Shown: piece by piece, positions 1 to 8,539 of the stretch
Numbering within the stretch: the first letter of the stretch is position 1
Layout: every line of letters begins with the position of its first letter
Source: Sphingomonadales bacterium UBA6174
Lineage (GTDB): Bacteria > Pseudomonadota > Alphaproteobacteria > Sphingomonadales > Sphingomonadaceae
Reading direction: 5' to 3'
NCBI GenBank assembly: GCA_002422945.1
Contig: DITW01000027.1
Coordinates: forward strand, 18,826-82,825
DNA: 64,000 bases
Program-made: the position numbers and the translations under genes
Notes under the pieces: model-generated
Told to the model about the DNA's origin: nothing
The model's database searches: none
The model's input: only the letters and a program-made list of their open reading frames with translations

Positions 1-700
1 TGGCGAGCCGTGCGCGGACCAATTCTGCCGGCACTTGGGTATCCAGACCATGGGCAACCCGTGCATTGCTCAGGTCGAGTAAATCGGCACGAATGGCGAC
101 CGTCCGCGCGACAATGTCTTGTTGCGCATAGAGACCCGCCAGACGGGCATAAGTGGCGGCAATATCGGTTTGCAGGATCAGCCTTGCCTGTTCTGCATCG
201 ACCTCGGCAGCCCGGGCATCGCTGACGGCTACGGCAAGGGCGGCGCGGTTGCGGCCCCAAATATCTAAGTCGATGTTGAGATCAAGCGTGGCCAAGCCGG
301 TGTCATTCCAGCCTTGCGGCAGAAATTCGCGGGGAAAGCCATTATTGTAACTTTGTTTCTCGCTGGCGATTGCGCCATGTCCCTGGATGGCCGGCGCAAG
401 GGACGCGCCCTGTTGCATGGCCAAGGCCCGCGCCGATTGCATCCGGGCGATGGCGGTCTTCACATCGGGGGAGTCGGCAAGCGCCGCCACCATCAGCGCA
501 TCGAGCTGTGGGTCGCCATAGGCCTGCCACCAATGATCAGCCGGCCATTCGCCATGCGGCATCGAGAATGTCTGTGAGCTTTGCGCAGCAATGCGCTGAT
601 TGGTATCAGTTTTTGTGATATTTTGCAGTTTGACTGGCGGCGGGATGGAGCATGCCGTCGCCATCAATGCGACCATCAAGAGAGAAAAGTGAAATTTCAT
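1..700 (-). CDS. RND efflux outer-membrane lipoprotein, NodT family (3' end outside window)
   Basis: This is the N-terminal 233 residues of an outer-membrane factor that would form the exit duct of a tripartite RND efflux pump. It is read on the minus strand from ATG at 698-700 and runs off the left edge without a stop. The start gives MKFHFSLLMVALMATAC, a signal peptide ending in a lipobox with Cys17 as the lipidation site. Typical family stretches follow: WWQAYGDPQLDALM, then a coiled-coil region with many Ala and Arg (SARALAMQQGASLAP, DIWGRNRAALAVAVSDARAA). The inner-membrane pump and adaptor should lie to the left. The gene is divergent from a TetR gene, the usual repressor arrangement for such pumps. 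Family call is firm; the exported substrate is unknown. Confidence 0.85.
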   Translation of the reverse strand, partial: MKFHFSLLMVALMATACSIPPPVKLQNITKTDTNQRIAAQSSQTFSMPHGEWPADHWWQAYGDPQLDALMVAALADSPDVKTAIARMQSARALAMQQGASLAPAIQGHGAIASEKQSYNNGFPREFLPQGWNDTGLATLDLNIDLDIWGRNRAALAVAVSDARAAEVDAEQARLILQTDIAATYARLAGLYAQQDIVARTVAIRADLLDLSNARVAHGLDTQVPAELVRARLA

Positions 701-741
701 CCGGCCCGGCTCTCATCTGTTATTTTTCTCATCGGTGCGGC

Positions 742-863
742 GTTCGTTTCCACAAGCTCGTCCAAATGTGCTGATAAGATAACGAACAAGCATTTGTCGA
801 CCTCTGGTTTTGGATGGTCTCTTTATTAAGCGCCCGCAATAGCATCGGTCAACATATGTGTTG
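742..863. promoter_or_regulatory. Divergent promoter region with dyads, candidate TetR operator
   Basis: The 246 bases between the efflux gene and the TetR gene contain several small inverted repeats: GTTCGTT (742-748) with AACGAAC (781-787), CAAATG (763-768) with CATTTG (791-796), and CAACA-TATG-TGTTG at 850-863. TetR-family repressors commonly bind such dyads between themselves and a divergent target. Which of these is the operator is inference. Confidence 0.35.
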
Positions 864-946
864 ATATTGATGGGCGGCGGATTTTGGTGCCATATTTGCG
901 ATTTTAGGTCTTGGCATTCCTTCAATTCACGGCCATCAGCCACTGC

Positions 947-1600
947 ATGACATTGCAACCTCCCCAGGAACGTCTGACCCCCCGGCAGCAGGAGCGTCGC
1001 GCCCGCATTCTCGATAATGCCCGTGATTTGGTCGCTGTGCATGGATATGACGGCGTCTCCATGCGGACGATTGCGCGTGAAAGTGCGGTGACTGAAAAGA
1101 CGCTGTACAATATTTTTGGCAGTAAGGACGAGTTGATCGCGATTGCGGCAAGGGATCGCACCGTCAAAATTTTCGAGGAAGCCGTGGACAAATCGCCTGC
1201 TGGCAGTTGGGCGGCATTGGTGTCGATCGTGCAGGCTGTTGCGGAAAAGACACTTGAGCAGCCTAATATGGCCCGTGCGCTGATCCCAATTTTGACCCAG
1301 CATCCCGAATTGGTGGGGCTGGAATTTGTATATGACCGGCATGTGCCAAGGGCGCTGGAAGAGATGAAGGCCGAAGGTTTGCTGGAGAAGTCAATCCAGA
1401 TCGATCGCGAGGTCAGGTTGATCCGGCTGGCGATCATTTCGGCCACAACCTTTTGGTCTAGCAGGGAGTTGTCGGATGACGAACTGCTGCCCTATCTCAA
1501 AATATGCCTCGCGGAATCGCTATATCCGCTGGTGTCCGACGGCTTTCGTCCGACATTGCATGCGTTCGTGTTGCGTGCGCGGGATGACCTGCGCGATTGA
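947..1600 (+). CDS. TetR/AcrR family transcriptional regulator
   Basis: A 217-residue DNA-binding regulator, usual size for TetR. The N-terminal helix-turn-helix lies at about residues 17-62, with the recognition part reading VSMRTIARESAVTEKTLYNIFGS; the C-terminal half is a variable helical ligand-binding domain. I chose ATG at 947; a TTG at 911 would add 12 residues but has no better ribosome site. It is divergent from the efflux lipoprotein gene and probably represses it and itself. The TonB-receptor operon starting at 1904 is also downstream, so control of that operon is possible but less likely across a 303-base gap. Confidence 0.85.
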   Translation: MTLQPPQERLTPRQQERRARILDNARDLVAVHGYDGVSMRTIARESAVTEKTLYNIFGSKDELIAIAARDRTVKIFEEAVDKSPAGSWAALVSIVQAVAEKTLEQPNMARALIPILTQHPELVGLEFVYDRHVPRALEEMKAEGLLEKSIQIDREVRLIRLAIISATTFWSSRELSDDELLPYLKICLAESLYPLVSDGFRPTLHAFVLRARDDLRD

Positions 1601-1800
1601 TCTGCCGTTTGACTATCACAAAATACAGCACGCTATAATTGATGTTGACTCTTTTCCTGCATGGAGTGCAACTTTGCCGCATTAGATAAGGGCTGCCAAA
1701 CAATGGCGTCCCACGGATGAGGTGAGGGGCTGGAAACATGGGGGCATTGCACCCGACGTCGCATTGGACGTCCTTCAAACATCAAATCCACAACTGATCT

Positions 1801-1828
1801 CGCGACAATTGTTCATCCAATTGTCGCG
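1801..1828. promoter_or_regulatory. Perfect 11-bp inverted repeat, candidate operator or leader hairpin
   Basis: CGCGACAATTG (1801-1811), six-base spacer TTCATC, then CAATTGTCGCG (1818-1828). The arms match perfectly. It lies 76 bases before the TonB receptor start. As DNA it has the geometry of a dimeric repressor site; as RNA it would form a strong hairpin without a U tract, so a terminator is unlikely. Confidence 0.5.
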
Positions 1829-1830
1829 CT

Positions 1831-1843
1831 GATGCGTCGCATC
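1831..1843. promoter_or_regulatory. Second short dyad in the same leader
   Basis: GATGCG-T-CGCATC at 1831-1843, only two bases after the larger inverted repeat. It is followed by CATT...AATG around 1846-1863. Together with 1801-1828 it makes this leader unusually rich in dyad symmetry. A role in regulation is inferred. Confidence 0.35.
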
Positions 1844-1903
1844 CTCATTGATGCGGCGAATGATGCAACGTGAAGTCAATTTGAAAAGGGGAGGGGTTAG
1901 CTG

Positions 1904-4171
1904 ATGAAGAAAGTCATCAATCCAGCATGGGGGCGGGGTTTAATGCTCGCCGGGGCGTCAGTCATGACGCTGAGCCTTGCGCCTGCTATGGCGCAGGAAG
2001 CCGAACAGACGGCAAAGGCCACGCATTCGGGTCTTGAAGAAATCACCGTGACGGCGCGTAAGCGCGTTGAAGACGTGCAGAGCGTGCCAATCGCCGTGAC
2101 CGGGATCAGCGGTGCAGCGTTGGAAAATCGCTTTGTCGCCGACGTTCGTCAGGTGGCGAAATATATTCCGAACGTGCAGCTTGGTCAGGTGCAGTTTTCT
2201 GGCGCGACCTTGTCGGCATCTATCCGTGGTTTGACCTTTGCCGATATCGAACGTTCGTTCGAACCGGCGGTGGCGACCTCGATTGACGGTATCTTCCTCG
2301 CGTCCAACACGGGCGCTTTGGTCGATACGTTCGATCTGGAATCGATCGAAGTGCTGCGCGGTCCGCAGGGCACGTTGTTCGGTCGTAACACCATCGGCGG
2401 TATCATCAACATCCGTCGTTCGCGTCCGACCGGCGAATTCGGTGCCAAGCTTTCGGCCACGGTCGGTGCTTATGGCCGTAACGATTACAAGGCCGTGGTT
2501 AACGCACCGATCCTGCCGGGCGTATTGGCTGCCAAGCTCGGTATCTTCTCGATCAATGGCGACAGCTTCACCCGTTCGGCCTACACGGGCAAGCGCGATC
2601 CGGGTCTCGACCGTCTCGACATCACCGGCACCTTGCTGTTTACGCCGACGTCGGATTTCGAAGCGCTGTTCACCTATGAATATATGAAGGATCGCTCGCA
2701 TTATCCGCAGCTGGTCAACATGTCGCGTGCGGGTTCACTCGCCTGCGATGCCTTCAACCTGTGCTATGACAACCACAAGGAAGCCTATGAATCGAGCGGG
2801 TTCAAGGCATCGTTCGCAGGCACGCCTTTCTATGTGCCGATGAATGCGAACAATTTCACGCTCAATTCCAAATATAGCGGCGAAAACTTCAATATTACCT
2901 CGGTCACGGGCTATTTGAAGAACAATGATGCACTCGATATTGATAATATCGGTGATTCATTGACGCCGACGTTGCCGCTGTTCAATCCGAAGCGTCAGCT
3001 TCATGGTAAGCAGTTCAGCCAGGAATTGCGCGTAGATACCGAATTTGATGGTATCTTCAATATCGTGGCCGGTCTGTATTATTTCAATTCGACCTATCGT
3101 CTCGATTATCAGGATGTGTATGTCGCAGGGAATTTGGTCGACAAATTCACCGCTGGTCAGAAGGCCAAATCCTATGCAGCCTTTGCAGAAACCTATTGGA
3201 AGCTCACTGACGCCACGCGTGTGACGGTCGGCGGTCGCTACACCAAGGAAAAGAAGCGGTTCCATGTGACGAAGTTCACGGACGTGCCGCCCTATAGCTG
3301 CCCGGATGTGACGTCATATTATGCGCCTTGCCGTGATCCGAACCTGACCTTCAAGAAGTTCACCCCGCGCGTTTCCATCGACCACAAATGGGCCGACGAC
3401 ATCATGACCTATGTGTCATGGTCGCGCGGTTTCCGTTCTGGCGGTTGGAACGGTCGTCCGGGTTCGCTGGCAGAGACGATTGGGCCGTATGAACCGGAAA
3501 CCGTCGACAGCTACGAAGCCGGCTTCCGCAGCAAGTTCCTCGACAATACGGCGCTGTTCAACCTGACTGTGTTCCAGACCAACTATAAGAACAAGCAGGA
3601 AGACCAGATCCGTGCGAACCCGCTGAACCCGCAATCGACCATCACCTTTGTGGAAAACGCCTCCGAAGCGCGTTTCCGTGGGGTTGAAGTCGAAGCACAG
3701 TATAAGCCGACGGATAATCTGCACATGTTCGCATCTGCTGGTTATCTGAAGGGCAAGTATCTGTCCTTCCCGGATGCGGCTGGCAACGACCTCAGCGCGA
3801 CGAAGAACCTGCGTTACGCACCTGATTGGAACGCGAGCTTTGGTGGCGATTACACCATTCCGTTCGGTGCGGATGACAGCCGTTTCGTGATCGGGGCCAA
3901 TGTCAAATATGTCGGCGACTATGCAACGGAATCCGGCAAGGACAATCTGGGTCTGAACCGCGAAATCATTCCGGCGCATACGTCGGTTGATGCATCCGTC
4001 AGCTATTATGGCAAGTTCGCCGGGCTGAATGAGTATAAGCTGTCGGCCTTTGTCAACGATGCGTTCCACGGCGGTGGCCGTATCGTGCGTTCGAGCCAGG
4101 CTGGCATCTTCTGGTTTGGTGATCGCACACCGAACCGCACCTGGGGTGTTGAGATGCAGCTTGAATTCTAA
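1904..4171 (+). CDS. TonB-dependent receptor
   Basis: A 755-residue outer-membrane receptor for energy-dependent uptake of a large or scarce substrate. Residues 1-30 form a signal peptide ending AMA before QEA. A TonB box (EEITVTAR) sits at about 45-52, the plug follows with IEVLRGPQGTLFGRNTIGG, and the rest is a 22-strand barrel ending in a terminal Phe (MQLEF). The start is fixed by a strong GGGGAGG ribosome site. It opens the 1904-10996 operon. It is a close paralogue of the receptor at 15033: both share RGPQGTLFGRNTI and RSRPTGEFG and an unusual FADIE.SF.PAV plug stretch, so they may recognise related ligands. The ligand is unknown; siderophore uptake is less likely in this catabolic context. 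Confidence 0.93.
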   Translation: MKKVINPAWGRGLMLAGASVMTLSLAPAMAQEAEQTAKATHSGLEEITVTARKRVEDVQSVPIAVTGISGAALENRFVADVRQVAKYIPNVQLGQVQFSGATLSASIRGLTFADIERSFEPAVATSIDGIFLASNTGALVDTFDLESIEVLRGPQGTLFGRNTIGGIINIRRSRPTGEFGAKLSATVGAYGRNDYKAVVNAPILPGVLAAKLGIFSINGDSFTRSAYTGKRDPGLDRLDITGTLLFTPTSDFEALFTYEYMKDRSHYPQLVNMSRAGSLACDAFNLCYDNHKEAYESSGFKASFAGTPFYVPMNANNFTLNSKYSGENFNITSVTGYLKNNDALDIDNIGDSLTPTLPLFNPKRQLHGKQFSQELRVDTEFDGIFNIVAGLYYFNSTYRLDYQDVYVAGNLVDKFTAGQKAKSYAAFAETYWKLTDATRVTVGGRYTKEKKRFHVTKFTDVPPYSCPDVTSYYAPCRDPNLTFKKFTPRVSIDHKWADDIMTYVSWSRGFRSGGWNGRPGSLAETIGPYEPETVDSYEAGFRSKFLDNTALFNLTVFQTNYKNKQEDQIRANPLNPQSTITFVENASEARFRGVEVEAQYKPTDNLHMFASAGYLKGKYLSFPDAAGNDLSATKNLRYAPDWNASFGGDYTIPFGADDSRFVIGANVKYVGDYATESGKDNLGLNREIIPAHTSVDASVSYYGKFAGLNEYKLSAFVNDAFHGGGRIVRSSQAGIFWFGDRTPNRTWGVEMQLEF

Positions 4172-4193
4172 GGCTGTAGCTTAAGAGGCAATG

Positions 4194-4224
4194 ATGGCGC
4201 CCGCCTGTAATAAGCGGGCGCCAT
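4194..4224 (+). terminator. GC-rich hairpin after TonB receptor
   Basis: ATGGCGCCCGC (4194-4204) and GCGGGCGCCAT (4214-4224) form a perfect 11-bp stem with a 9-base loop 23 bases after the receptor stop. No U tract follows, so it may reduce rather than end transcription into the next gene, or stabilise the receptor mRNA. Confidence 0.45.
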
Positions 4225-4272
4225 TATCCTTCTCAATGAACTGACCCTCGGTATTATTCAGGACATCAAGAT

Positions 4273-5037
4273 ATGAACATCGACTTGACTGGCAAGGTGG
4301 CGCTCGTCACGGGCGCGGCATCGGCAATGGGCCTTGGCTTTGCGACCGCACGGATGCTGGGCCGCGCTGGCGCGATTGTCGTGCTGACCGATATTGCCGG
4401 GGATGAAGTGTCGGCCCGTGCCGCCGAATTACAGGCCGAAGGCGTGCAGGCGATTGCGCATCGCCATGATGTCACCAGCGCCGATGATTGGGGTATGGTC
4501 GTGGGTGACACGATCAAGCAATTTGGCCGTCTCGATATTCTGGTGAACAACGCTGGCATCGCCATGTTGCACCGCATAGAAGTTTTGGACCTGCCGCAAT
4601 GGCAGCGTCAGATCGACATCAATCTCACAAGCATTTTTCTGGGTTGCAAGCCCGCCATGGCCCAGATGCGGGTGCAAGGCAGTGGCGCAATCATCAACCT
4701 GTCGTCGATCGCAGGTCTGGTCGGCATACCGGGGGCTTCGGCCTATGCGGCCAGCAAGGGCGGCGTGCGGCTGTTGACCAAGGCGCTGGCGCTGGAATGC
4801 GCAGGCGAAGGCATAAGGATCAACTCGGTGCATCCGGGCGTGATCTGGACGGAAATGCAGCAAGTCGCCATTCGCGATAATCCTGCACAATATGACATTA
4901 TCAACGCCTCCATCCCGATGCAGAAAATGGGTGAACCGGATGACATCGCCGCGATGATCACCTTCCTCGCATCGGATCAGGCGAAATATATCACCGGCGC
5001 GGAATTCGTTGTCGATGGCGGCGTGACGGCACAATAA
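4273..5037 (+). CDS. SDR family NAD(P)-dependent oxidoreductase
   Basis: A 254-residue classical short-chain dehydrogenase. It shows the cofactor motif TGAASAMG (residues 13-20), NNAG at 92-95, the catalytic Ser in NLSS near 144-145, and Tyr158-x3-Lys162. The Asp after beta-2 (LTDIAG) suggests NAD preference. It would interconvert a hydroxyl and a keto group on the operon's substrate. It follows the TonB receptor by about 100 bases, separated by a hairpin, and precedes a quinone-oxidoreductase-like gene. The exact substrate is unknown; sequence type is close to 3-oxoacyl reductase or hydroxysteroid dehydrogenase-like SDRs, which cannot be separated by eye. Confidence 0.9.
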   Translation: MNIDLTGKVALVTGAASAMGLGFATARMLGRAGAIVVLTDIAGDEVSARAAELQAEGVQAIAHRHDVTSADDWGMVVGDTIKQFGRLDILVNNAGIAMLHRIEVLDLPQWQRQIDINLTSIFLGCKPAMAQMRVQGSGAIINLSSIAGLVGIPGASAYAASKGGVRLLTKALALECAGEGIRINSVHPGVIWTEMQQVAIRDNPAQYDIINASIPMQKMGEPDDIAAMITFLASDQAKYITGAEFVVDGGVTAQ

Positions 5038-5275
5038 ACCCGCAAGGGGCAAAATGGGCGCGACTTACATTCGGTCCGTCGCCTTTGTTGCCGATCATGC
5101 GCAGAAATAGGCCCGGACTGCACCTCCCGCGGTCAAGGGCCTTGGCCCGGCAGCTTTTGTTGCCGGGCCATATTTTTGGCTCCCGAGGGGCATGAGATGG
5201 GTTGCTAACTGCATTTTTGAGCAGTTCAATGCCGGAGTTGATCGGCACATAGTCCCCTTCACGATTGGAGAGCCC

Positions 5276-6238
5276 ATGAAAGCAGCATATTATATCGAGA
5301 ACGGCGGGCCAGAGGTGCTCATTTATGGCGACGTCGCCGATCCGGTGATCCGGCCCGACACGGTGTTGATCCGGGTGTCGGTCATCAGCATTGAAGGTGG
5401 TGATCTGTTGAACCGCCTAGTCACGCCGCCGCCACGCATCCCCTTTGTCTGCGGTTATCAGGCGGCGGGCATTGTCGAGGCGGTGGGCGAGGCGGTCACC
5501 CGTTTCAAGATCGGCCAGCGCGTGGTGGGCTTCAACTGGAGCGGTAGCCATGCCGAATTGTTCGCGGTGCCGGAAAGCTACACCTATCCGATCCCCGATG
5601 ATCTCGACATGGACCTTGCCTCGACGATCCCGGTGCCATTCGGCACGGCGGCGGATTCTCTGTTTGAATTTGGTCAGCTTCAGCCCGGTGAAACGGTGCT
5701 GATTCAAGGTGCTGCGGGTGGTGTTGGCCTCGCGGCGGTGCAGTTGGCGGCGCAGGCCGGGGCGATTGTCATCGGCACGGCATCCGGCAAGGAACGTTTG
5801 GAACGGGTCGCGACTTTTGGCATGCATCATGGCATCGACCATCGGTCTGAGAATATCGCGGAACGCTGCATGGAGATTACCGGCGGCAAGGGCGTTGATC
5901 TGGTCGTTGATATGGCGGGCGGAAAATCGACCGATCTGTTGATCAAGTCGCTGCGTTATCGTGGGCGTTATGCCGTGGTCGGCGCGGCGACGGGTGAATT
6001 GCCGAGCTTCGGGTTTTTCGATCTGATCCGTAGCAGCCTCACCGTTTATGGCATTTCGTTCGGGCGCGAAATGCACACCCCGCGCGCGCATGCATTGCTG
6101 GCGGATATCGCCGCGCGCATGGGCAAGGGCGAATTGAAGATGCCGATCGAACGGGTGTTCCCGCTGTCGCAGGCGCGCGAGGCGCATGAATTTGTCGCCA
6201 ATGGCCATCCCTTTGGCCGGGTGCTGATGCGCCCCTGA
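5276..6238 (+). CDS. Zinc-free quinone oxidoreductase-like medium-chain reductase
   Basis: A 320-residue MDR-superfamily protein resembling quinone oxidoreductase or enoyl reductases. It has the N-terminal GroES-like fold, with GYQAAGIVEAVG at about 60-71, and the nucleotide-binding motif GAAGGVG at 145-151. It lacks the zinc ligands of alcohol dehydrogenases. It would reduce an activated C=C or quinone with NADPH. I chose ATG at 5276 (MKAAYY), preceded by GGAG; an upstream in-frame start at 5192 adds 28 residues that do not fit the family. The preceding 238 bases after the SDR hold no clear gene. It is followed closely by the GMC oxidoreductase gene. Confidence 0.88.
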   Translation: MKAAYYIENGGPEVLIYGDVADPVIRPDTVLIRVSVISIEGGDLLNRLVTPPPRIPFVCGYQAAGIVEAVGEAVTRFKIGQRVVGFNWSGSHAELFAVPESYTYPIPDDLDMDLASTIPVPFGTAADSLFEFGQLQPGETVLIQGAAGGVGLAAVQLAAQAGAIVIGTASGKERLERVATFGMHHGIDHRSENIAERCMEITGGKGVDLVVDMAGGKSTDLLIKSLRYRGRYAVVGAATGELPSFGFFDLIRSSLTVYGISFGREMHTPRAHALLADIAARMGKGELKMPIERVFPLSQAREAHEFVANGHPFGRVLMRP

Positions 6239-6288
6239 CGCCCCATTTTTCATTATTGCGGGCCAAATCTGCCCAAGGAGCGGTTCTA

Positions 6289-7911
6289 GTGGATAGCGAA
6301 TTCGATTATATCATTGTGGGCGCAGGTTCATCCGGTTGCGTGCTGGCCAATCGCCTGTCCGCCAATCCCAAGCATCGCGTGGCGCTGCTGGAGGCCGGGG
6401 GCAATGACGATAGCTTCCTGATCCATATGCCCAAGGGCATTGGGAAACTGGTCATCAACCCCAAATATACATGGCATTTCGGTGTTGATCAGCCGCGGAT
6501 CAAAGGCGATCCGGCCAGTGAAATCTGGCTGCGCGGCAAGGGGTTGGGCGGATCGTCGTCGATCAACGGCATGATCTATGTGCGCGGCCAGCCGGAAGAT
6601 TATGACGATTGGCAGGCACGCGGCGCAACCGGCTGGGGCTGGGCCGAGATGAAACAGGCGTTCCGCGCGATCGAGGATCATGAACTGGGCGATGATGGCG
6701 TGCGCGGCAGCGGCGGGCCAGTCCATGTGAATACCGGCACGTTCCGTTATCCCTTGGCCGAAGCGATGATCGAAGCGGGCGTGGAGATGGGGCTTGATCG
6801 CCGCGAAGATCTTAATCGCGAAGATCAAGAAGGCGTCGGCTATTATAATCACAACATCAAAAACGGTCGGCGTGTCAGCTCGGCGGTCGCGTTCCTGCGG
6901 CCTGCGGCGAAGCGCCCGAACCTGAAAGTGTTCACCAATACACTGGTCGACAAGGTGCTGTTCGAGGGTAAGCGCGTGGTTGGCGTGGCGGCGCGGATCA
7001 ATGGTGCGCCGGTCAATCTGCGCTGCAAGGGCGAAGTTATCCTGTCCGCCGGGGCGATGATGTCGCCGGTGATCCTCCAGCGTTCTGGCATTGGCGATGC
7101 ATCGCATTTGCGCGGGCTGGGGATTGATGTCGTGGTCGATAGCCCGGATGTCGGCGCGCGGATGCGGGAACATCTCGGCTTTTCCATGCCCTATCGCTTG
7201 AAGGGCGATAAGGGCATCAATCATCGCTTCCACGGGCTTGGGCTGGTGCGTAGCGTGCTGGAATATTATCTGCTGCATAAAGGCCCGATGGCGACCGGCC
7301 CGTTTGAGGTCGGGGGCTTTGTGAAGACCGAACCACAGGTCGACCGCCCGGATTTGCAGCTCTATCTCAGCGCGTTCACCTTTGCGCGCGGCGATGATAA
7401 TTTCCCGGTGCCGTTGGCCGATGTCGAGCGGGAACCGGGCATGACCATCTATGGCCAGTTGCTGCGCTTGACCAGCGAAGGCGTGGTCCAGATCAAATCG
7501 GCGGATATGGATGCGCTGCCCAAGGTGACGCCGAACTGGCTGGCAACGCCCGAAGATCAGCATGCGGCGGTCGCGATGGTGCGCTATATGCGGCGCTATA
7601 TGTCGATGCCCGCGATTGCGGGTTTCTGCGGCGAGGAAATCCTGCCGGGGCCAAAGGTGCAAAGCGATGAAGATATCCTCGACATCGTCCGGCGCTTGTC
7701 CTTGTGCGGCACCCATGCAGTCGCAAGCTGCCGCATGGGCGGTGATGACAAGGCGGTCGTCGATGCGCGGGCGCGGGTAAAGGGTGTCACCGGGCTGCGC
7801 GTGGTCGATTGCTCGATCATGCCAAGCCCGGTTTCCGGCAATACCAATGCCCCCGCGATGGCCGTGGGTTGGCGCGCGGCGGATCTGATCATCGAAGATC
7901 AGCGGGCATAA
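6289..7911 (+). CDS. GMC family oxidoreductase (choline/alcohol dehydrogenase-like)
   Basis: A 540-residue FAD-dependent alcohol oxidoreductase. The FAD motif VGAGSSG lies at 10-16, followed by the GMC signature GKGLGGSSSINGM near residues 84-96. The C-terminal active site shows THAVASCRMG with His476 as the probable catalytic base, and SGNTNAP near 516-522 for the partner residue. GTG at 6289 is preferred because AAGGAG stands eight bases before it; a TTG at 6256 is an alternative. It should oxidise a primary or secondary alcohol to a carbonyl. It sits between the quinone-reductase-like gene and a VOC/lactonase pair, in keeping with oxidation of a hydroxylated ring or side chain. Confidence 0.92.
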   Translation: MDSEFDYIIVGAGSSGCVLANRLSANPKHRVALLEAGGNDDSFLIHMPKGIGKLVINPKYTWHFGVDQPRIKGDPASEIWLRGKGLGGSSSINGMIYVRGQPEDYDDWQARGATGWGWAEMKQAFRAIEDHELGDDGVRGSGGPVHVNTGTFRYPLAEAMIEAGVEMGLDRREDLNREDQEGVGYYNHNIKNGRRVSSAVAFLRPAAKRPNLKVFTNTLVDKVLFEGKRVVGVAARINGAPVNLRCKGEVILSAGAMMSPVILQRSGIGDASHLRGLGIDVVVDSPDVGARMREHLGFSMPYRLKGDKGINHRFHGLGLVRSVLEYYLLHKGPMATGPFEVGGFVKTEPQVDRPDLQLYLSAFTFARGDDNFPVPLADVEREPGMTIYGQLLRLTSEGVVQIKSADMDALPKVTPNWLATPEDQHAAVAMVRYMRRYMSMPAIAGFCGEEILPGPKVQSDEDILDIVRRLSLCGTHAVASCRMGGDDKAVVDARARVKGVTGLRVVDCSIMPSPVSGNTNAPAMAVGWRAADLIIEDQRA

Positions 7912-8071
7912 TTTGGATGAATGGCGGCGCAAGGTTCACTTTGCGCCGCCTGTTTGTTCATACTGTCCAATGCGCCAGCTATGCGGGTGAAGAGCGCGCC
8001 TGCATGTTGCATTGAAAGCGCCCGTTCAAGGACGCGAAAAACGCGCGTGATATGAGGTGGAGAAGGGTAAC

Positions 8072-8539
8072 ATGATCGATTTTCAGAAGATTTATCACAC
8101 CGGTATCGTTGTCGATGATGTTGCCACAGCCCAGCGCGAGCTTGGCGAAACGCTCAACCTTGAATGGACGCCGCTCCGGATATTCGATCCCTTGCCGTTC
8201 TGGACGCCGGAAACGGGTCTTCAGTCGATCCGGGTAGAGGCTGTCTATTCTCGCCAAGGGCCGCATCATTTGGAAATCGTGAAGGGGCCGAAGGGCGGCT
8301 TTTACGATCCTGCGAATTTCCCCGATGGCCGTCATATCGGCGTGTGGGTAGATGATTTGCAGGCCGAGATTGCACGGTTGATCGCAGCGGGCTGGAAGGT
8401 GCTGGCTGCCGGTGGCGCGCCCGAGGATGGCTATGGCGTATTGGCCTATCTGCGCCCGCCCACGGCAGGGCTGGTGGTTGAACTGGTATCGGTGGCACTG
8501 CGCCCGGCGATTGACGAATGGCTGGCGGCGACCGAATAA
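8072..8539 (+). CDS. VOC (glyoxalase/epimerase fold) family protein
   Basis: A 155-residue vicinal-oxygen-chelate protein. It has the two beta-alpha-beta-beta-beta modules and the four metal-ligand positions expected for glyoxalase I or methylmalonyl-CoA epimerase types: YHTGIVVDD (His), HHLEIV (Glu), RHIGVWVDD (His) and LVVELVS (Glu). It would use a divalent metal for an isomerase, epimerase or lyase step. ATG at 8072 is preferred to GTG at 8057 because GAGAAGG precedes it. The stop TAA overlaps the next start ATG by one base, so it is translationally coupled to the SMP-30 gene. It is not an obvious extradiol dioxygenase. Confidence 0.85.
   Translation: MIDFQKIYHTGIVVDDVATAQRELGETLNLEWTPLRIFDPLPFWTPETGLQSIRVEAVYSRQGPHHLEIVKGPKGGFYDPANFPDGRHIGVWVDDLQAEIARLIAAGWKVLAAGGAPEDGYGVLAYLRPPTAGLVVELVSVALRPAIDEWLAATE

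Larger units (their letters stand above)
1601..1903. other. 303-base intergenic region upstream of TonB-receptor operon
   Basis: No credible gene here. The left two thirds show nothing I recognise. The right third holds a perfect 28-base inverted repeat (1801-1828) and a 13-base one (1831-1843), listed separately, followed by a strong purine-rich ribosome site GGGGAGGGG just before the ATG at 1904. It is presumably the promoter and leader of the operon that runs to 10996. Confidence 0.6.

Noticed and set aside
713..1342. 209-codon minus-strand frame over the TetR gene
   Set aside because: Overlaps the TetR gene and its promoter; no family resemblance and no ribosome site.
6328..7932. 534-codon minus-strand open frame opposite the GMC gene
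   Set aside because: Shadow of a clear GMC oxidoreductase; His/Arg/Asp-rich composition typical of antisense frames.
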